From positions 1-64,000 of the forward strand of contig JADLAC010000054.1 of the NCBI GenBank assembly GCA_020848435.1: 64,000 nt of DNA, read 5' to 3'. The notes beneath the pieces were generated by a model that ran no database searches, was not told the DNA's origin, and saw nothing but the letters and a program-made list of their open reading frames with translations. This DNA comes from Burkholderiales bacterium. Lineage in GTDB: Bacteria > Pseudomonadota > Gammaproteobacteria > Burkholderiales > WYBJ01. Shown in pieces: positions 52,020 through 59,607 of the stretch. Each line of letters opens with the position of its first letter. Position 1 is the stretch's first letter. The position numbers and the translations under genes were made by a program.

Positions 52020-52781
52020 ATGTCAACCGACCATGCGAGCACCGACACCCTGGGGGCCTGGTTCACGACCGCGCTCGGCCAGTATTATCTCGAACGCGAA
52101 CGCGAGTACTACGACCGCGTGGTGGCCGATATCTTCGGCTACAACGCTCTCCAGTGCGGGCTCGCCGAGATCGACTTGTTGCGCACTTCGCGCATTCCTT
52201 CGCGGTGGCGCATCGGTAGCAACGGCGCGATCGCGCTGCGCACCGATTTCCGCGATCTTCCGCTCGCGGCGAACAGCATCGACCTCGTCGTGCTGCCGCA
52301 CGTGCTCGAATTCAGCGACGACCCGCACCAGATCCTGCGCGAAGTGGTGCGGGTCCTGGTGCCCGAAGGCCAAGTCGTGATCTCGGGGTTCAACCCCTGG
52401 AGCCTGCTCGGCTGGAAGCGCTACCTGCCGGGCGCGCGTTCGCAATTGCCGTGGCGCGGGCACTTCATCAATCTGCCGCGGCTCAAGGATTGGCTGTCGC
52501 TGCTTTCCTTCGACGTCTCGGGTGGGCGCATGCACGGCTACGTGCCGCCGTTTTCGCAAGAGCGCTGGCTGCGGCGTTTCAGCTTCATGGATGCCGCGGG
52601 CGATCGGTGGTGGCCGTTCGCGGGCGGCGTCTATTTCATGCAAGCGGTGAAGCGCGTGCGCGGTATGCGTGTGATCACCCCGTCGTGGCGCCCCGCGATT
52701 GCAACCGGCGGCAATGTCGTCGCGTTGCGCCGGGTGCGCGGGCGGGAGGTCGCTGCCAGGGAATCGAGCCGCAACGAATGA
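52020..52781 (+). CDS. Class I SAM-dependent methyltransferase
   Basis: This 253-residue protein has a shortened SAM-binding fold. The region before motif II is [26 protein letters not shown], with [32 protein letters not shown] after it. The usual glycine-rich motif I (E/DxGxGxG) is not evident: the matching part reads [10 protein letters not shown]. This family next to rnhA-dnaQ is well conserved in Betaproteobacteria, but its substrate is not established. ATG 52020 is used; its stop overlaps the rnhA start by ATGA, so the two are coupled. Confidence 0.88.
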   Translation: MSTDHASTDTLGAWFTTALGQYYLEREREYYDRVVADIFGYNALQCGLAEIDLLRTSRIPSRWRIGSNGAIALRTDFRDLPLAANSIDLVVLPHVLEFSDDPHQILREVVRVLVPEGQVVISGFNPWSLLGWKRYLPGARSQLPWRGHFINLPRLKDWLSLLSFDVSGGRMHGYVPPFSQERWLRRFSFMDAAGDRWWPFAGGVYFMQAVKRVRGMRVITPSWRPAIATGGNVVALRRVRGREVAARESSRNE

Positions 52782-53248
52782 GCGGCAAGGCAGTCGTCGA
52801 GGTTTTTGCCGATGGGGCGTGCAAGGGCAACCCAGGCGCGGGAGGATGGGGGGTGCTGCTGCGCTCCGGAGCGCACAGCATGGAGTTGTTCGGAGGAGAG
52901 CCGAACACGACCAACAATCGCATGGAGTTGACCGCCGTCATCCGTGCCCTCGAAGCGTTGAAGCGTCCGTCGCTCGTTCGCGTGCATACGGATTCCCAGT
53001 ACGTCCAGAAAGGCATCAGCACCTGGATTCACGCGTGGAAAAAGCGCGGCTGGCGCACGGTGGACAAGACGCCGGTCAAGAACGCCGATCTGTGGCGCCA
53101 GCTCGACGAGTTGGCCCAACGGCACGACGTCAAGTGGATTTGGGTGAAGGGCCACGCGGGTCATGCCGGCAACGAGCGCGCCGATGCGCTCGCGAACCTC
53201 GGCGTTGCCGCCGGCAAGCATGCCGCGCCGCCGGATATGCCGGTATGA
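52778..53248 (+). CDS. rnhA: Ribonuclease HI
   Basis: This 156-residue enzyme removes RNA from RNA-DNA hybrids. The metal-binding acids are D12 ([11 protein letters not shown]), E50 ([10 protein letters not shown]), D72 (HTDSQYV) and D136 (ERADALAN), each shifted by two from the E. coli enzyme. The basic handle [12 protein letters not shown] is also present. It starts inside the methyltransferase stop and is followed by dnaQ after 70 bases, the arrangement shared with many Proteobacteria. Confidence 0.98.
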   Translation: MSGKAVVEVFADGACKGNPGAGGWGVLLRSGAHSMELFGGEPNTTNNRMELTAVIRALEALKRPSLVRVHTDSQYVQKGISTWIHAWKKRGWRTVDKTPVKNADLWRQLDELAQRHDVKWIWVKGHAGHAGNERADALANLGVAAGKHAAPPDMPV

Positions 53249-53318
53249 TTCCGGTTTCGATGGGCTCGCCGGCATTCGCTGGCAACCCGCGCGATAACGG
53301 AAGTCTTAGCGATCGCCC

Positions 53319-54038
53319 ATGACGCGCCAGATCGTCCTCGACACCGAGACCACCGGCTTGGAGCCGGAGCTGGGTCACCGCGTCATCGAGCTCGGCGCTG
53401 TGGAGCTGAAGAATCGGCGTCCGACCGGCAACCACTTTCATTACTACGTCAATCCGGAGCGCGCGAGCGACGAGGCGGCGCTGAGGGTCCACGGTATCTC
53501 GAACGAGTTCCTGCTCGACAAGCCCAAGTTCCACGAGATCGCGGCGCAGCTCCTCGACTATGTCTCGGGCGCCGAGCTCATCATCCACAACGCCCCCTTC
53601 GACATCGCGTTCTTGAACTACGAGCTGGCGCGAATTGGCTTGGCGCCGATCGGCCATTGCTGCCCGGTGATTACCGATACGCTGCGCCTTGCGCGGGACC
53701 TGCATCCGGGCAAACGCAACGGCCTGGACGCCTTGTGCGACCGCTACCAGATCGACAACTCGCAGCGCACGTTGCACGGGGCGCTGCTCGATGCGCAGCT
53801 CCTCGCGGACGTCTATCTCGCGATGACGCGAGGCCAGGAGAGCCTGCTCATCGGACTCACCGAAGAACGCACGACCCTCATCGATACCGGCATGGTCGAG
53901 CACTACACGTTGACGGTACTGGTCGCCAGCGCCGACGAGGCGGCCGCGCACGAAGCGTACTTGCAGGATTTGGATAAGGCGTGCCGCGCGCCGTGCGTGT
54001 GGAATCGGTTGGCGGTCGCGGCCGCGGCGTCCAGTTAG
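53319..54038 (+). CDS. dnaQ: DNA polymerase III epsilon subunit (proofreading exonuclease)
   Basis: This 239-residue DEDDh 3'-5' exonuclease proofreads for DNA polymerase III. Exo I is LDTETTGLEP (D8, E10), Exo II lies in ELIIHNAPFDIAFLN, and Exo III is LHGALLDAQLLADVY. The C-terminal tail of about 55 residues should bind the alpha subunit. ATG 53319 gives the family start MTRQIVLDTETTG. The stop overlaps the nudC stop on the opposite strand by a few bases. Confidence 0.98.
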   Translation: MTRQIVLDTETTGLEPELGHRVIELGAVELKNRRPTGNHFHYYVNPERASDEAALRVHGISNEFLLDKPKFHEIAAQLLDYVSGAELIIHNAPFDIAFLNYELARIGLAPIGHCCPVITDTLRLARDLHPGKRNGLDALCDRYQIDNSQRTLHGALLDAQLLADVYLAMTRGQESLLIGLTEERTTLIDTGMVEHYTLTVLVASADEAAAHEAYLQDLDKACRAPCVWNRLAVAAAASS

Positions 54039-54880
54039 CGCGATGCGCGCGCGCTTAGCAGCTCCGCGCTGACGGCATCGATCAACCAGCGCGAGATGCT
54101 GATCCGATCCGGCACGTTGGGCAAGGCATCGGGCGCGAACCAGCGTGCCTCCGCGATCTCCACGCCGTCGGGCCGGACCTCACCGCCCGCGTACTCGGCG
54201 ACGAATGCGATCATCAGCGAGTTCGGGAAGGGCCACGACTGGCTGCCGAAGTAGCGAATGTTCTTCACCTGGACGCCGACTTCCTCCAGCGTTTCGCGCG
54301 CGACTGTTTGTTCGAGGCTTTCGCCGGCTTCGACGAATCCCGCCAGCGCGCTGAACCGGTTCGCCGGGAAGGCGGGCTTGCGGGCGAGCAGGATTTCCGT
54401 GCCGTTGGTGATCAAGACCATCACGGCGGGGTTGATCCGCGGGTATACCGTGAGCCGGCAGCTCGGACACGCGCGCGCCCGCTCGTCGGTGCGTATGAGC
54501 GTCGGCGTACCACAGCGCCCGCAGTATTGATGGGTGCGGTCCCATTCGAGAACCTGGGATGCCCGGCTCGCGATGGCCACGAGCGGCTCGTCGAACAGTC
54601 CGAACAATGTGCGCAGCCCGTGCCAGACCATTCCCGCTGGCGTGTCCGGCGTGGCGATTTCCGCCGAGTAGGCCGGCTCGCCGTTCAACGTGCCGAGGTA
54701 TTGAACGCGCGCCACCGCCAATCCGAGCTCGCTCAAGTGCGTGCATCGCGGCAGGCCGAGCGCATCGCCTTCGACCGCGACGAGCATTCGCCCTTCGTGG
54801 AAGGCGAACCACAGCGCCGGGGCGCTCTCGTCGTTACGGGTCAACCCAGGAACAAAGGCGAAATTCGATTCGATGCTCAT
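54035..54880 (-). CDS. nudC: NAD+ diphosphatase NudC
   Basis: This 281-residue Nudix enzyme hydrolyses NADH and can remove NAD caps from RNA. It has the zinc ribbon CGRCGTPTL and CPSCRLTVYPRINPAVMVL, the Nudix box GFVEAGESLEQTVARETLEEVGV (two parts of one motif) and the NudC-specific SQSWPFPNSLM just after it. ATG 54880 follows GAGGAAGCG. The frame is open to 55096, but those residues are arginine-rich and unconserved. It converges on dnaQ. Confidence 0.95.
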   Translation of the reverse strand: MSIESNFAFVPGLTRNDESAPALWFAFHEGRMLVAVEGDALGLPRCTHLSELGLAVARVQYLGTLNGEPAYSAEIATPDTPAGMVWHGLRTLFGLFDEPLVAIASRASQVLEWDRTHQYCGRCGTPTLIRTDERARACPSCRLTVYPRINPAVMVLITNGTEILLARKPAFPANRFSALAGFVEAGESLEQTVARETLEEVGVQVKNIRYFGSQSWPFPNSLMIAFVAEYAGGEVRPDGVEIAEARWFAPDALPNVPDRISISRWLIDAVSAELLSARASR

Positions 54881-54993
54881 CGCTTCCTCGAAGGTATCGT
54901 CCCCGAAGGGCGGCTGGCTGGCGCAGCCGCAATGGGCGTGAATTGTAGCCTGCTTTACCCGTCTTCCCTGTCGGCGGCGGGAGCGGACGATCG

Positions 54994-55081
54994 CGCGCGC
55001 CGCTTGCATGGGCGACGCACGGCTGACCCGCGCGCGTCTGATGTGATGGCGGCTGCCGGCTATCGCGCGCCGCTTGCATGG
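54994..55081. repeat. 18-base direct repeat before the cDPGS-like gene
   Basis: CGCGCGCCGCTTGCATGG occurs at 54994-55011 and again at 55064-55081, 70 bases apart, in the spacer between nudC and the P-loop gene. It may be a slipped duplication or paired operator sites. Confidence 0.55.
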
Positions 55082-55164
55082 CGCGCGATTCGTCACCGCT
55101 ACGACTTCTGTCGCGGTTCCGATCGGGCCGCGATCCCCTATCCAACATCGCAGACGGTGACGCC

Positions 55165-56472
55165 ATGCGCAAAGTGATCATCCTCGGCGCGGCCGGGAGG
55201 GACTTCCATAACTTCAATGTCGTCTACCGCGACAACCCCGCGTACGACGTGGTGGCGTTCACCGCCACGCAGATTCCCGGCATCGCCGATCGCACCTATC
55301 CCGCCGAGCTTGCCGGCGCGCGCTATCCACAGGGCATTCCGATCGTACCGGAGGCCGATCTTGCCGCGCTCGTGAGCGGGCGAGGGATAAACGATGTCGT
55401 CTTCGCCTACAGCGATGCGACCCACGAGCACGTGATGCATCTCGCATCGGCGGCCTTGGCGGCCGGAGCGTCGTTCACGCTGCTCGGGCCGCGCGACACG
55501 ATGCTTGCCAGTGATCTTCCGGTCGTCGCGGTGGTGGCGGCGAGAACGGGCGCGGGCAAGAGCACCATTTCGCGCTACCTGATGGCCGCGCTCAAGGCCG
55601 CAGGCCGCCAACCCGTCGCGGTTCGCCATCCTATGCCTTATGGCGCTTTGACGCCGACAGTAGAGCGCTACGAAACGCCGTCCGATGTGGCGGGCGCGGA
55701 CATCAGCGTCGAAGCGATGGAGGAATATCACCAGCACGTAGCCGAGGGGTCCGTCGTCTATGCGGGCGTCGATTACGCACGTGTCCTGCATAGCGTGCAA
55801 GGTGAGGCCGACGTGATCGTGTGGGATGGCGGCAACAACGACATGCCGTTCATTCGGCCCGACGTGACGCTCACCGTGCTCGATCCCATGCGGCCGCGGC
55901 AGGGCGCGAGCTACTTCCCCGGCGAGGCCAACGTTCGGGCCGCGGACGTTCTGGTCGTGAACAAGGTGAACGCGGCAACACGCGAGGCGGTGTCAGCCTG
56001 TATTGCGGAAGCCAGGAATCTAAACGCGCGTGCGCAGATCATCGCGATGGCTTCGGCAGCGCTGGTCGATCGCCCGGAGCTCGTTCGCGGGCGCAAGGTG
56101 CTGGTGGTGGACGACGGGCCCTCACTCACTCACGGCGGACTGCCTGATGGCGCCGCAGGGCGTGCGGCGCGCGAGCTCGGCGCGCAGCCGGTCGATCCTC
56201 GGCCGTACGCCGTAGGCAGCATTGCCCGAGCCTTTACCGACTATCCTCACATCGCAAGCGCGCTGCCGGCACTGGGATACAGCAAGCACCAGTTGCACGA
56301 GTTGGCGCAAAGCATCGAGCGCACGCCTTGCGACGCGGTGTTGCTGGGCACGCCCGCGCCGCTGGAACGCTTGATCGACATCCGGCAACCGATTGCGCGC
56401 GCGGTGTTCCACGCCCGCGATGTCGAGGGCAGCTCGCTCGCCTCCGCCGTACGGGAGCTGCTCGGGATGTAA
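55165..56472 (+). CDS. Cyclic 2,3-diphosphoglycerate synthetase-like P-loop protein
   Basis: This 435-residue cytosolic protein matches the family named after archaeal cyclic 2,3-diphosphoglycerate synthetase. It opens with a Rossmann-like strand MRKVIILGAAGRDFHNFN, continues with YSDATHEHVMHLAS, and has a P-loop ARTGAGKSTIS at residues 126-136. Further blocks are VIVWDGGNNDMPF and a VVNKVN nucleotide-specificity segment. The bacterial members are widespread but their reaction is unproven; a G3E/NifH-like GTPase or ligase role is also possible. ATG 55165 has GACGGTGACGCC in front of it, a weak ribosome site. It is monocistronic. Confidence 0.85.
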   Translation: MRKVIILGAAGRDFHNFNVVYRDNPAYDVVAFTATQIPGIADRTYPAELAGARYPQGIPIVPEADLAALVSGRGINDVVFAYSDATHEHVMHLASAALAAGASFTLLGPRDTMLASDLPVVAVVAARTGAGKSTISRYLMAALKAAGRQPVAVRHPMPYGALTPTVERYETPSDVAGADISVEAMEEYHQHVAEGSVVYAGVDYARVLHSVQGEADVIVWDGGNNDMPFIRPDVTLTVLDPMRPRQGASYFPGEANVRAADVLVVNKVNAATREAVSACIAEARNLNARAQIIAMASAALVDRPELVRGRKVLVVDDGPSLTHGGLPDGAAGRAARELGAQPVDPRPYAVGSIARAFTDYPHIASALPALGYSKHQLHELAQSIERTPCDAVLLGTPAPLERLIDIRQPIARAVFHARDVEGSSLASAVRELLGM

Positions 56473-56678
56473 CGCACGCGGTTTCTCACCGCTTCTCGGC
56501 TAGCGACAAAGGCACTTTTCGCTAGGCTGAGATGCCATTGCCGCAGCGCACGCTGCGCTTGCGGTTCTCGCTGGTTCGTACGTTATGGCGCGGCCGACGT
56601 CCGCTACGCCTTTGCCGCGGGGAAGCGCCTGCCCACACCTATGACGGTGGCATAGATGTGAATCTCCTGGCGAAGCCA

Positions 56679-56706
56679 GCGAGTGTCGCTGCACGGTGAC
56701 ACTCGC
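56679..56706. promoter_or_regulatory. Inverted repeat, candidate operator
   Basis: GCGAGTGTC (56679-56687) and GACACTCGC (56698-56706) are perfect 9-base inverted arms 10 bases apart, about 170 bases before the first PEP-CTERM gene. The spacing suits a dimeric regulator or a small hairpin. Confidence 0.45.
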
Positions 56707-56802
56707 GCGAGGCCGTGCACAGCAATTGCGGAATGTTCCTGGACGCTCGGGATGGGCAATCGGCGTGCCCGAGCGTCGCACTCCCTTAATCGGCGGAACG
56801 TG

Positions 56803-56835
56803 AACCACGTCGCAAGGTTTCGCAAAGTCGTGGTT
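56803..56835. promoter_or_regulatory. Inverted repeat in the leader of the first PEP-CTERM gene
   Basis: AACCACG (56803-56809) pairs with CGTGGTT (56829-56835). The loop contains TCGCAA twice. A T-rich run follows at 56834-56844. The element is 41 bases before the start codon and may be an operator or an attenuator-like stem. Confidence 0.4.
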
Positions 56836-56875
56836 TATTTTTTCCGCTCCACTCACGACGTGAAGGAGCCAGGAG

Positions 56876-57646
56876 ATGAGAAAAAGACGGACAAAACTAT
56901 TGGCCGCGGGGTCTGTGCTGCTCGCTGCCGCTACCAGCCAGGCGCTCGCGGTAGATGTCGGCGGCGTCGATATTCCGCTCGGCATTACGTTCTCCGCAGG
57001 CCAGATCTACACCAACGTTCCGGTCGTCTTCGGTGATGCACTCACCGGCTACGGGAAGATCGATTCGATCAACTCGATCGCCACCGGCGACCTTTGCGGA
57101 GGGTGTGAGCTGACCTATGTCTTCGACGGCTATACCCTGGATTCCGCGGACGCCACCGGCTTCTATTTCGACGGTGGGTCGGTTCGTGTGTACATGGGTG
57201 TCGGCGCGACCAAGGACTTCAGCACGCGCGATGCCGGCAGTTCCGTCGCCGACGACGTAGCCGAGGCCTCCAACGGCACGTTATGGTTGACCCTCAAGGG
57301 CCACGCCATCAACGCCGCCGGAAACACGTTCAGAAGCCAGGGCGAGGATGTCGGCACGCCGAGCTTTACCGGCCACGGCTTCGGTTTGCTGGATGTGGAT
57401 ACGGGCGCCGGTGGAGTCGCGAATGCGGTCTTCGATTCGAACGGCGTGGTTGCTGCTCATGGCGGTGGTAACGCGGATTTCATCATCGGTTCGTCGTTCA
57501 ACGGATTGGCCCCGCCCTATCCGGACACGCTGGCCGGTAGCATGGATCTGACGACCACTGCCGTTCCGGAGCCCGAGACCTATGCTCTGATGTTGTCTGC
57601 TTTGGGATTGATCGGCTACGTCGTGCGCCGCCGTCGCCGCGTCTAA
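56876..57646 (+). CDS. PEP-CTERM sorting domain protein 1
   Basis: This 256-residue exported protein has a signal peptide (KLLAAGSVLLAAATSQALA). The middle is Gly/Asp/Ser-rich and predicted beta-rich (VYMGVGATKDFSTRDAGSS), with no known enzyme motif. The C-terminus is a complete PEP-CTERM signal: VPEPETY, a hydrophobic stretch of about 14 residues, then RRRRR. An exosortase should cut it and attach or release it at the cell surface, normally together with an exopolysaccharide. ATG 56876 follows AAGGAGCCAGGAG. The terminator at 57670 ends its message. It lies 2 kb before the eps genes. Confidence 0.92.
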   Translation: MRKRRTKLLAAGSVLLAAATSQALAVDVGGVDIPLGITFSAGQIYTNVPVVFGDALTGYGKIDSINSIATGDLCGGCELTYVFDGYTLDSADATGFYFDGGSVRVYMGVGATKDFSTRDAGSSVADDVAEASNGTLWLTLKGHAINAAGNTFRSQGEDVGTPSFTGHGFGLLDVDTGAGGVANAVFDSNGVVAAHGGGNADFIIGSSFNGLAPPYPDTLAGSMDLTTTAVPEPETYALMLSALGLIGYVVRRRRRV

Positions 57647-57669
57647 GCCTTCGTGAGCTACAACACTTG

Positions 57670-57692
57670 GCCCCGCTGCGGCGGGGCTTTTT
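57670..57692 (+). terminator. Intrinsic terminator after PEP-CTERM gene 1
   Basis: GCCCCGC (57670-57676) pairs with GCGGGGC (57681-57687) around a TGCG loop and is followed by TTTTT (57688-57692). It is a textbook rho-independent terminator. Confidence 0.9.
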
Positions 57693-57875
57693 CATCCTGC
57701 GCCCGATTCGGCGCGCTCCGTCGAAGAGTCAACCATCGCTCGGCAAGAAGAACCAGCCGATGAGGTAGCCCCCCAAGGCTGGCGGCGCTGGTGCAGGGCG
57801 AGCGCCCTCGGGTATCCCACGTGCGGCACGGGCATTCGCGTCCACGCGGCAAAGTCCGCCGGGATTTCGGGGGAA

Positions 57876-58106
57876 GTGGTGAACAAGCACTACCATGTCA
57901 TGATGAAGAACGGCGCATGGCACTTGTATGCCGGCAATGCGCCGTCCGCGCTGGTTACCGACGCACAGCAAGCCAAGGTCGTCAAGACTGCTCGGTCGCT
58001 GGCGCGACAGAACGGCGGCAGGGTGATCCTGCACAAGCCCGAGTCGGCGCTGACGTCCGGGACAGAAGCGCCACACGATTCCGCGACGCCCTTGAATAGC
58101 CGATGA
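57876..58106 (+). CDS. DUF2188 domain small protein
   Basis: This small protein of about 75 residues matches DUF2188: HYHVMMKNGAWHLYAG, then TDAQQAKVVKTARSLARQNGGRVILHK. Members are short beta-hairpin/helix proteins of unknown function. Two consecutive GTG codons (57876, 57879) could start it; GGGGG at about 57869-57873 is better spaced for the second. It stands alone between a terminator and tRNA-Val(CAC). Confidence 0.75.
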   Translation: MVNKHYHVMMKNGAWHLYAGNAPSALVTDAQQAKVVKTARSLARQNGGRVILHKPESALTSGTEAPHDSATPLNSR

Positions 58107-58115
58107 GATCAAGGA

Positions 58116-58190
58116 TGGTGGGCGGTACTGGGTTCGAACCAGTGACCCCTGCCGTGTGAAGACAGTGCTCTACCGCTGAGCTAACCGCCC
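58116..58190 (-). tRNA. tRNA-Val (anticodon CAC)
   Basis: Read on the minus strand, this 75-base gene has acceptor GGGCGGT/ACCGCCC, D arm TAGCTCAGCGGTAGAGC, anticodon stem CTGTC/GGCAG with loop TTCACAC (anticodon CAC), T arm ACTGG-TTCGAAC-CCAGT and an encoded CCA. Confidence 0.96.
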
Positions 58191-58205
58191 TGAAAAACAA
58201 TGAAA

Positions 58206-58235
58206 ATTTTAGCACTCGCGGATGTGCGGCGGCAA
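58206..58235 (-). promoter_or_regulatory. Sigma70 promoter of tRNA-Val(CAC)
   Basis: On the minus strand TTGCCG (58235-58230) and TAAAAT (58211-58206) are 18 bases apart. The -10 element lies about 15 bases before the tRNA 5' end. Confidence 0.6.
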
Positions 58236-58716
58236 GCTACGCGGGGCGCGATGTGCGATCGTCACGGCAGAATGCGCGCGCCTCTTTGGCTGGGGCAGCG
58301 CGGGCTGTCGCTATCGAGCTCGCGTCGATCGTGACAGCCACTCGCCGGGCAGCGAGTTCGGTCGATTGGGCGCGCATCGATCTCCAGGATCGGCGCCGCG
58401 GCTTATGACGTTTGTGCTAATGACGAGCGCTTGATGTTCGTCTAGATTGCTCGTGACTCGGCAGCGGGGCTCAGTGTGAATCTGATAGAGAGTAGGATGG
58501 GCCGTGATACAGTTAACAGCAATTCCGGCCATCGAAGCGCAGAATTTGCGCGTAGTCGAGTCGGCTTGGCTTGTGCTCAAGGCGTGTGACAGCGATCTTC
58601 AGAGTAAGCGCCATTCGTGCACAAGCTTATGTACCAGTAGTTCGATGAGAGATTGCCGGGCTCGGCAGCGGGTGACGGTCTAGCCGAAGTAACCAGAAAA
58701 AGAGAGAGGGCAGGCG
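58236..58716. other. Gene-free stretch of about 480 bases
   Basis: I see no gene here. Frames on both strands are short and unlike any family. The part from about 58395 to 58650 is clearly lower in GC than the rest of the window, so it may hold the promoter and control region of the second PEP-CTERM gene. I found no convincing sigma54 -24/-12 pair. Confidence 0.5.
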
Positions 58717-59340
58717 ATGTCAAAGGTTTCGATGAAGAAGTTGGTTTGCGCGGCGGCGATTGCCGGCGTGTCGTCCGTCGGAACTGCCGCCGCGCCGCCG
58801 ATCGATCTGGGCACAGTGACGTTGGACGTGGCTACGGTCTTCAACGGCACGATTGCCAATGGTCAATTCCAAGACCTTTATGCCTTCACCCTGCCTGCGA
58901 ACGGCGGCTCCGCCTACAGCGCGCACAATCTTCCGATCACGATCAACTTCCCGCCTCCGTTCGGTGGGTCCGGCACCTTGAACGTGTTGTTGACCACGCT
59001 CACGCTGTTTTCGAATCCCGACGGCGTCACGACTGGGACAAGCGGTGACGAGGCGGTGATCAAGGCAGTGAATTCGAGCGACCCCGGCATGAGCTCGAAT
59101 GCGATCAGCTTCAACCTGGGGCCGAACCTGGCAGCCGGCCCGATGTTCTTGAGCGTGATTGGCCTGGCGAATGGCTCGCTCGGCGGAACTTATGCCGGCA
59201 CGATACTCGCCGTGAGCCCGGTGCCGGAGCCCGAGGTGTGGGCCATGATGCTGGTCGGCGCGGGGCTGGTCGGCTTCCGCTTGCGCCACCAGAGCAAACG
59301 CAACAAGAGCAAACGCATTTCGGCCGCCCGCATCGGCTAA
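58717..59340 (+). CDS. FxDxF-type PEP-CTERM protein 2
   Basis: This 207-residue exported protein has a signal peptide (KKLVCAAAIAGVSSVGTAAA). A FQDLYAF segment near residue 51 fits the FxDxF PEP-CTERM subfamily, a beta-sandwich-like secreted group. The C-terminal signal is VPEPEVWAMMLVGAGLVGF followed by basic residues, with a tail about 20 residues longer than usual (KRNKSKRISAARIG). The ribosome site is GAGAGGGCAGG before ATG 58717. It precedes the eps genes by 268 bases and is closed by its own terminator. It is a probable exosortase substrate. Confidence 0.9.
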   Translation: MSKVSMKKLVCAAAIAGVSSVGTAAAPPIDLGTVTLDVATVFNGTIANGQFQDLYAFTLPANGGSAYSAHNLPITINFPPPFGGSGTLNVLLTTLTLFSNPDGVTTGTSGDEAVIKAVNSSDPGMSSNAISFNLGPNLAAGPMFLSVIGLANGSLGGTYAGTILAVSPVPEPEVWAMMLVGAGLVGFRLRHQSKRNKSKRISAARIG

Positions 59341-59375
59341 CAGGCTGGCATACGCGGGCAGCCGCACGGGGCGAC

Positions 59376-59416
59376 AAACTGGGCTGTCGGCCTAACGCCG
59401 ACAGCCCAGTTTCGTT
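59376..59416 (+). terminator. Strong terminator after PEP-CTERM gene 2
   Basis: A perfect 16-bp stem (59376-59391 with 59397-59412) around a CTAAC loop ends in TTT and is followed by TTCGTTTCTG. The A-rich left foot (AAACTGGG) means it could also work on the minus strand. Confidence 0.85.
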
Positions 59417-59443
59417 TCTGTACCGGTAAACATGTCCGCGCTC

Positions 59444-59458
59444 GCGAAAAATTTTCGC
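59444..59458. promoter_or_regulatory. Palindrome upstream of the eps genes, candidate operator
   Basis: GCGAAAAATTTTCGC is a perfect palindrome with 7-base arms about 150 bases before the phosphotransferase start. TATACT at 59497-59502 could be a -10 element downstream of it, but no -35 is clear. Confidence 0.4.
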
Positions 59459-59607
59459 TTGGGCGGATCGCGGTCATCGACGCTGATGCATGACGATATA
59501 CTGGTGACGGGAGCAAACCCGAGACGGCGTCCGCGGTCAGCATCGCGTCAGGCACTCTAATTGCTCACCACTCCAAGTTCAAGCCAGCCGACGGATATCG
59601 AAGCGCC

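Noticed and set aside
56500..56985. Minus-strand frame before PEP-CTERM gene 1
   Set aside because: It has no domain and overlaps the start of a well-supported gene; the region is better read as regulatory DNA.
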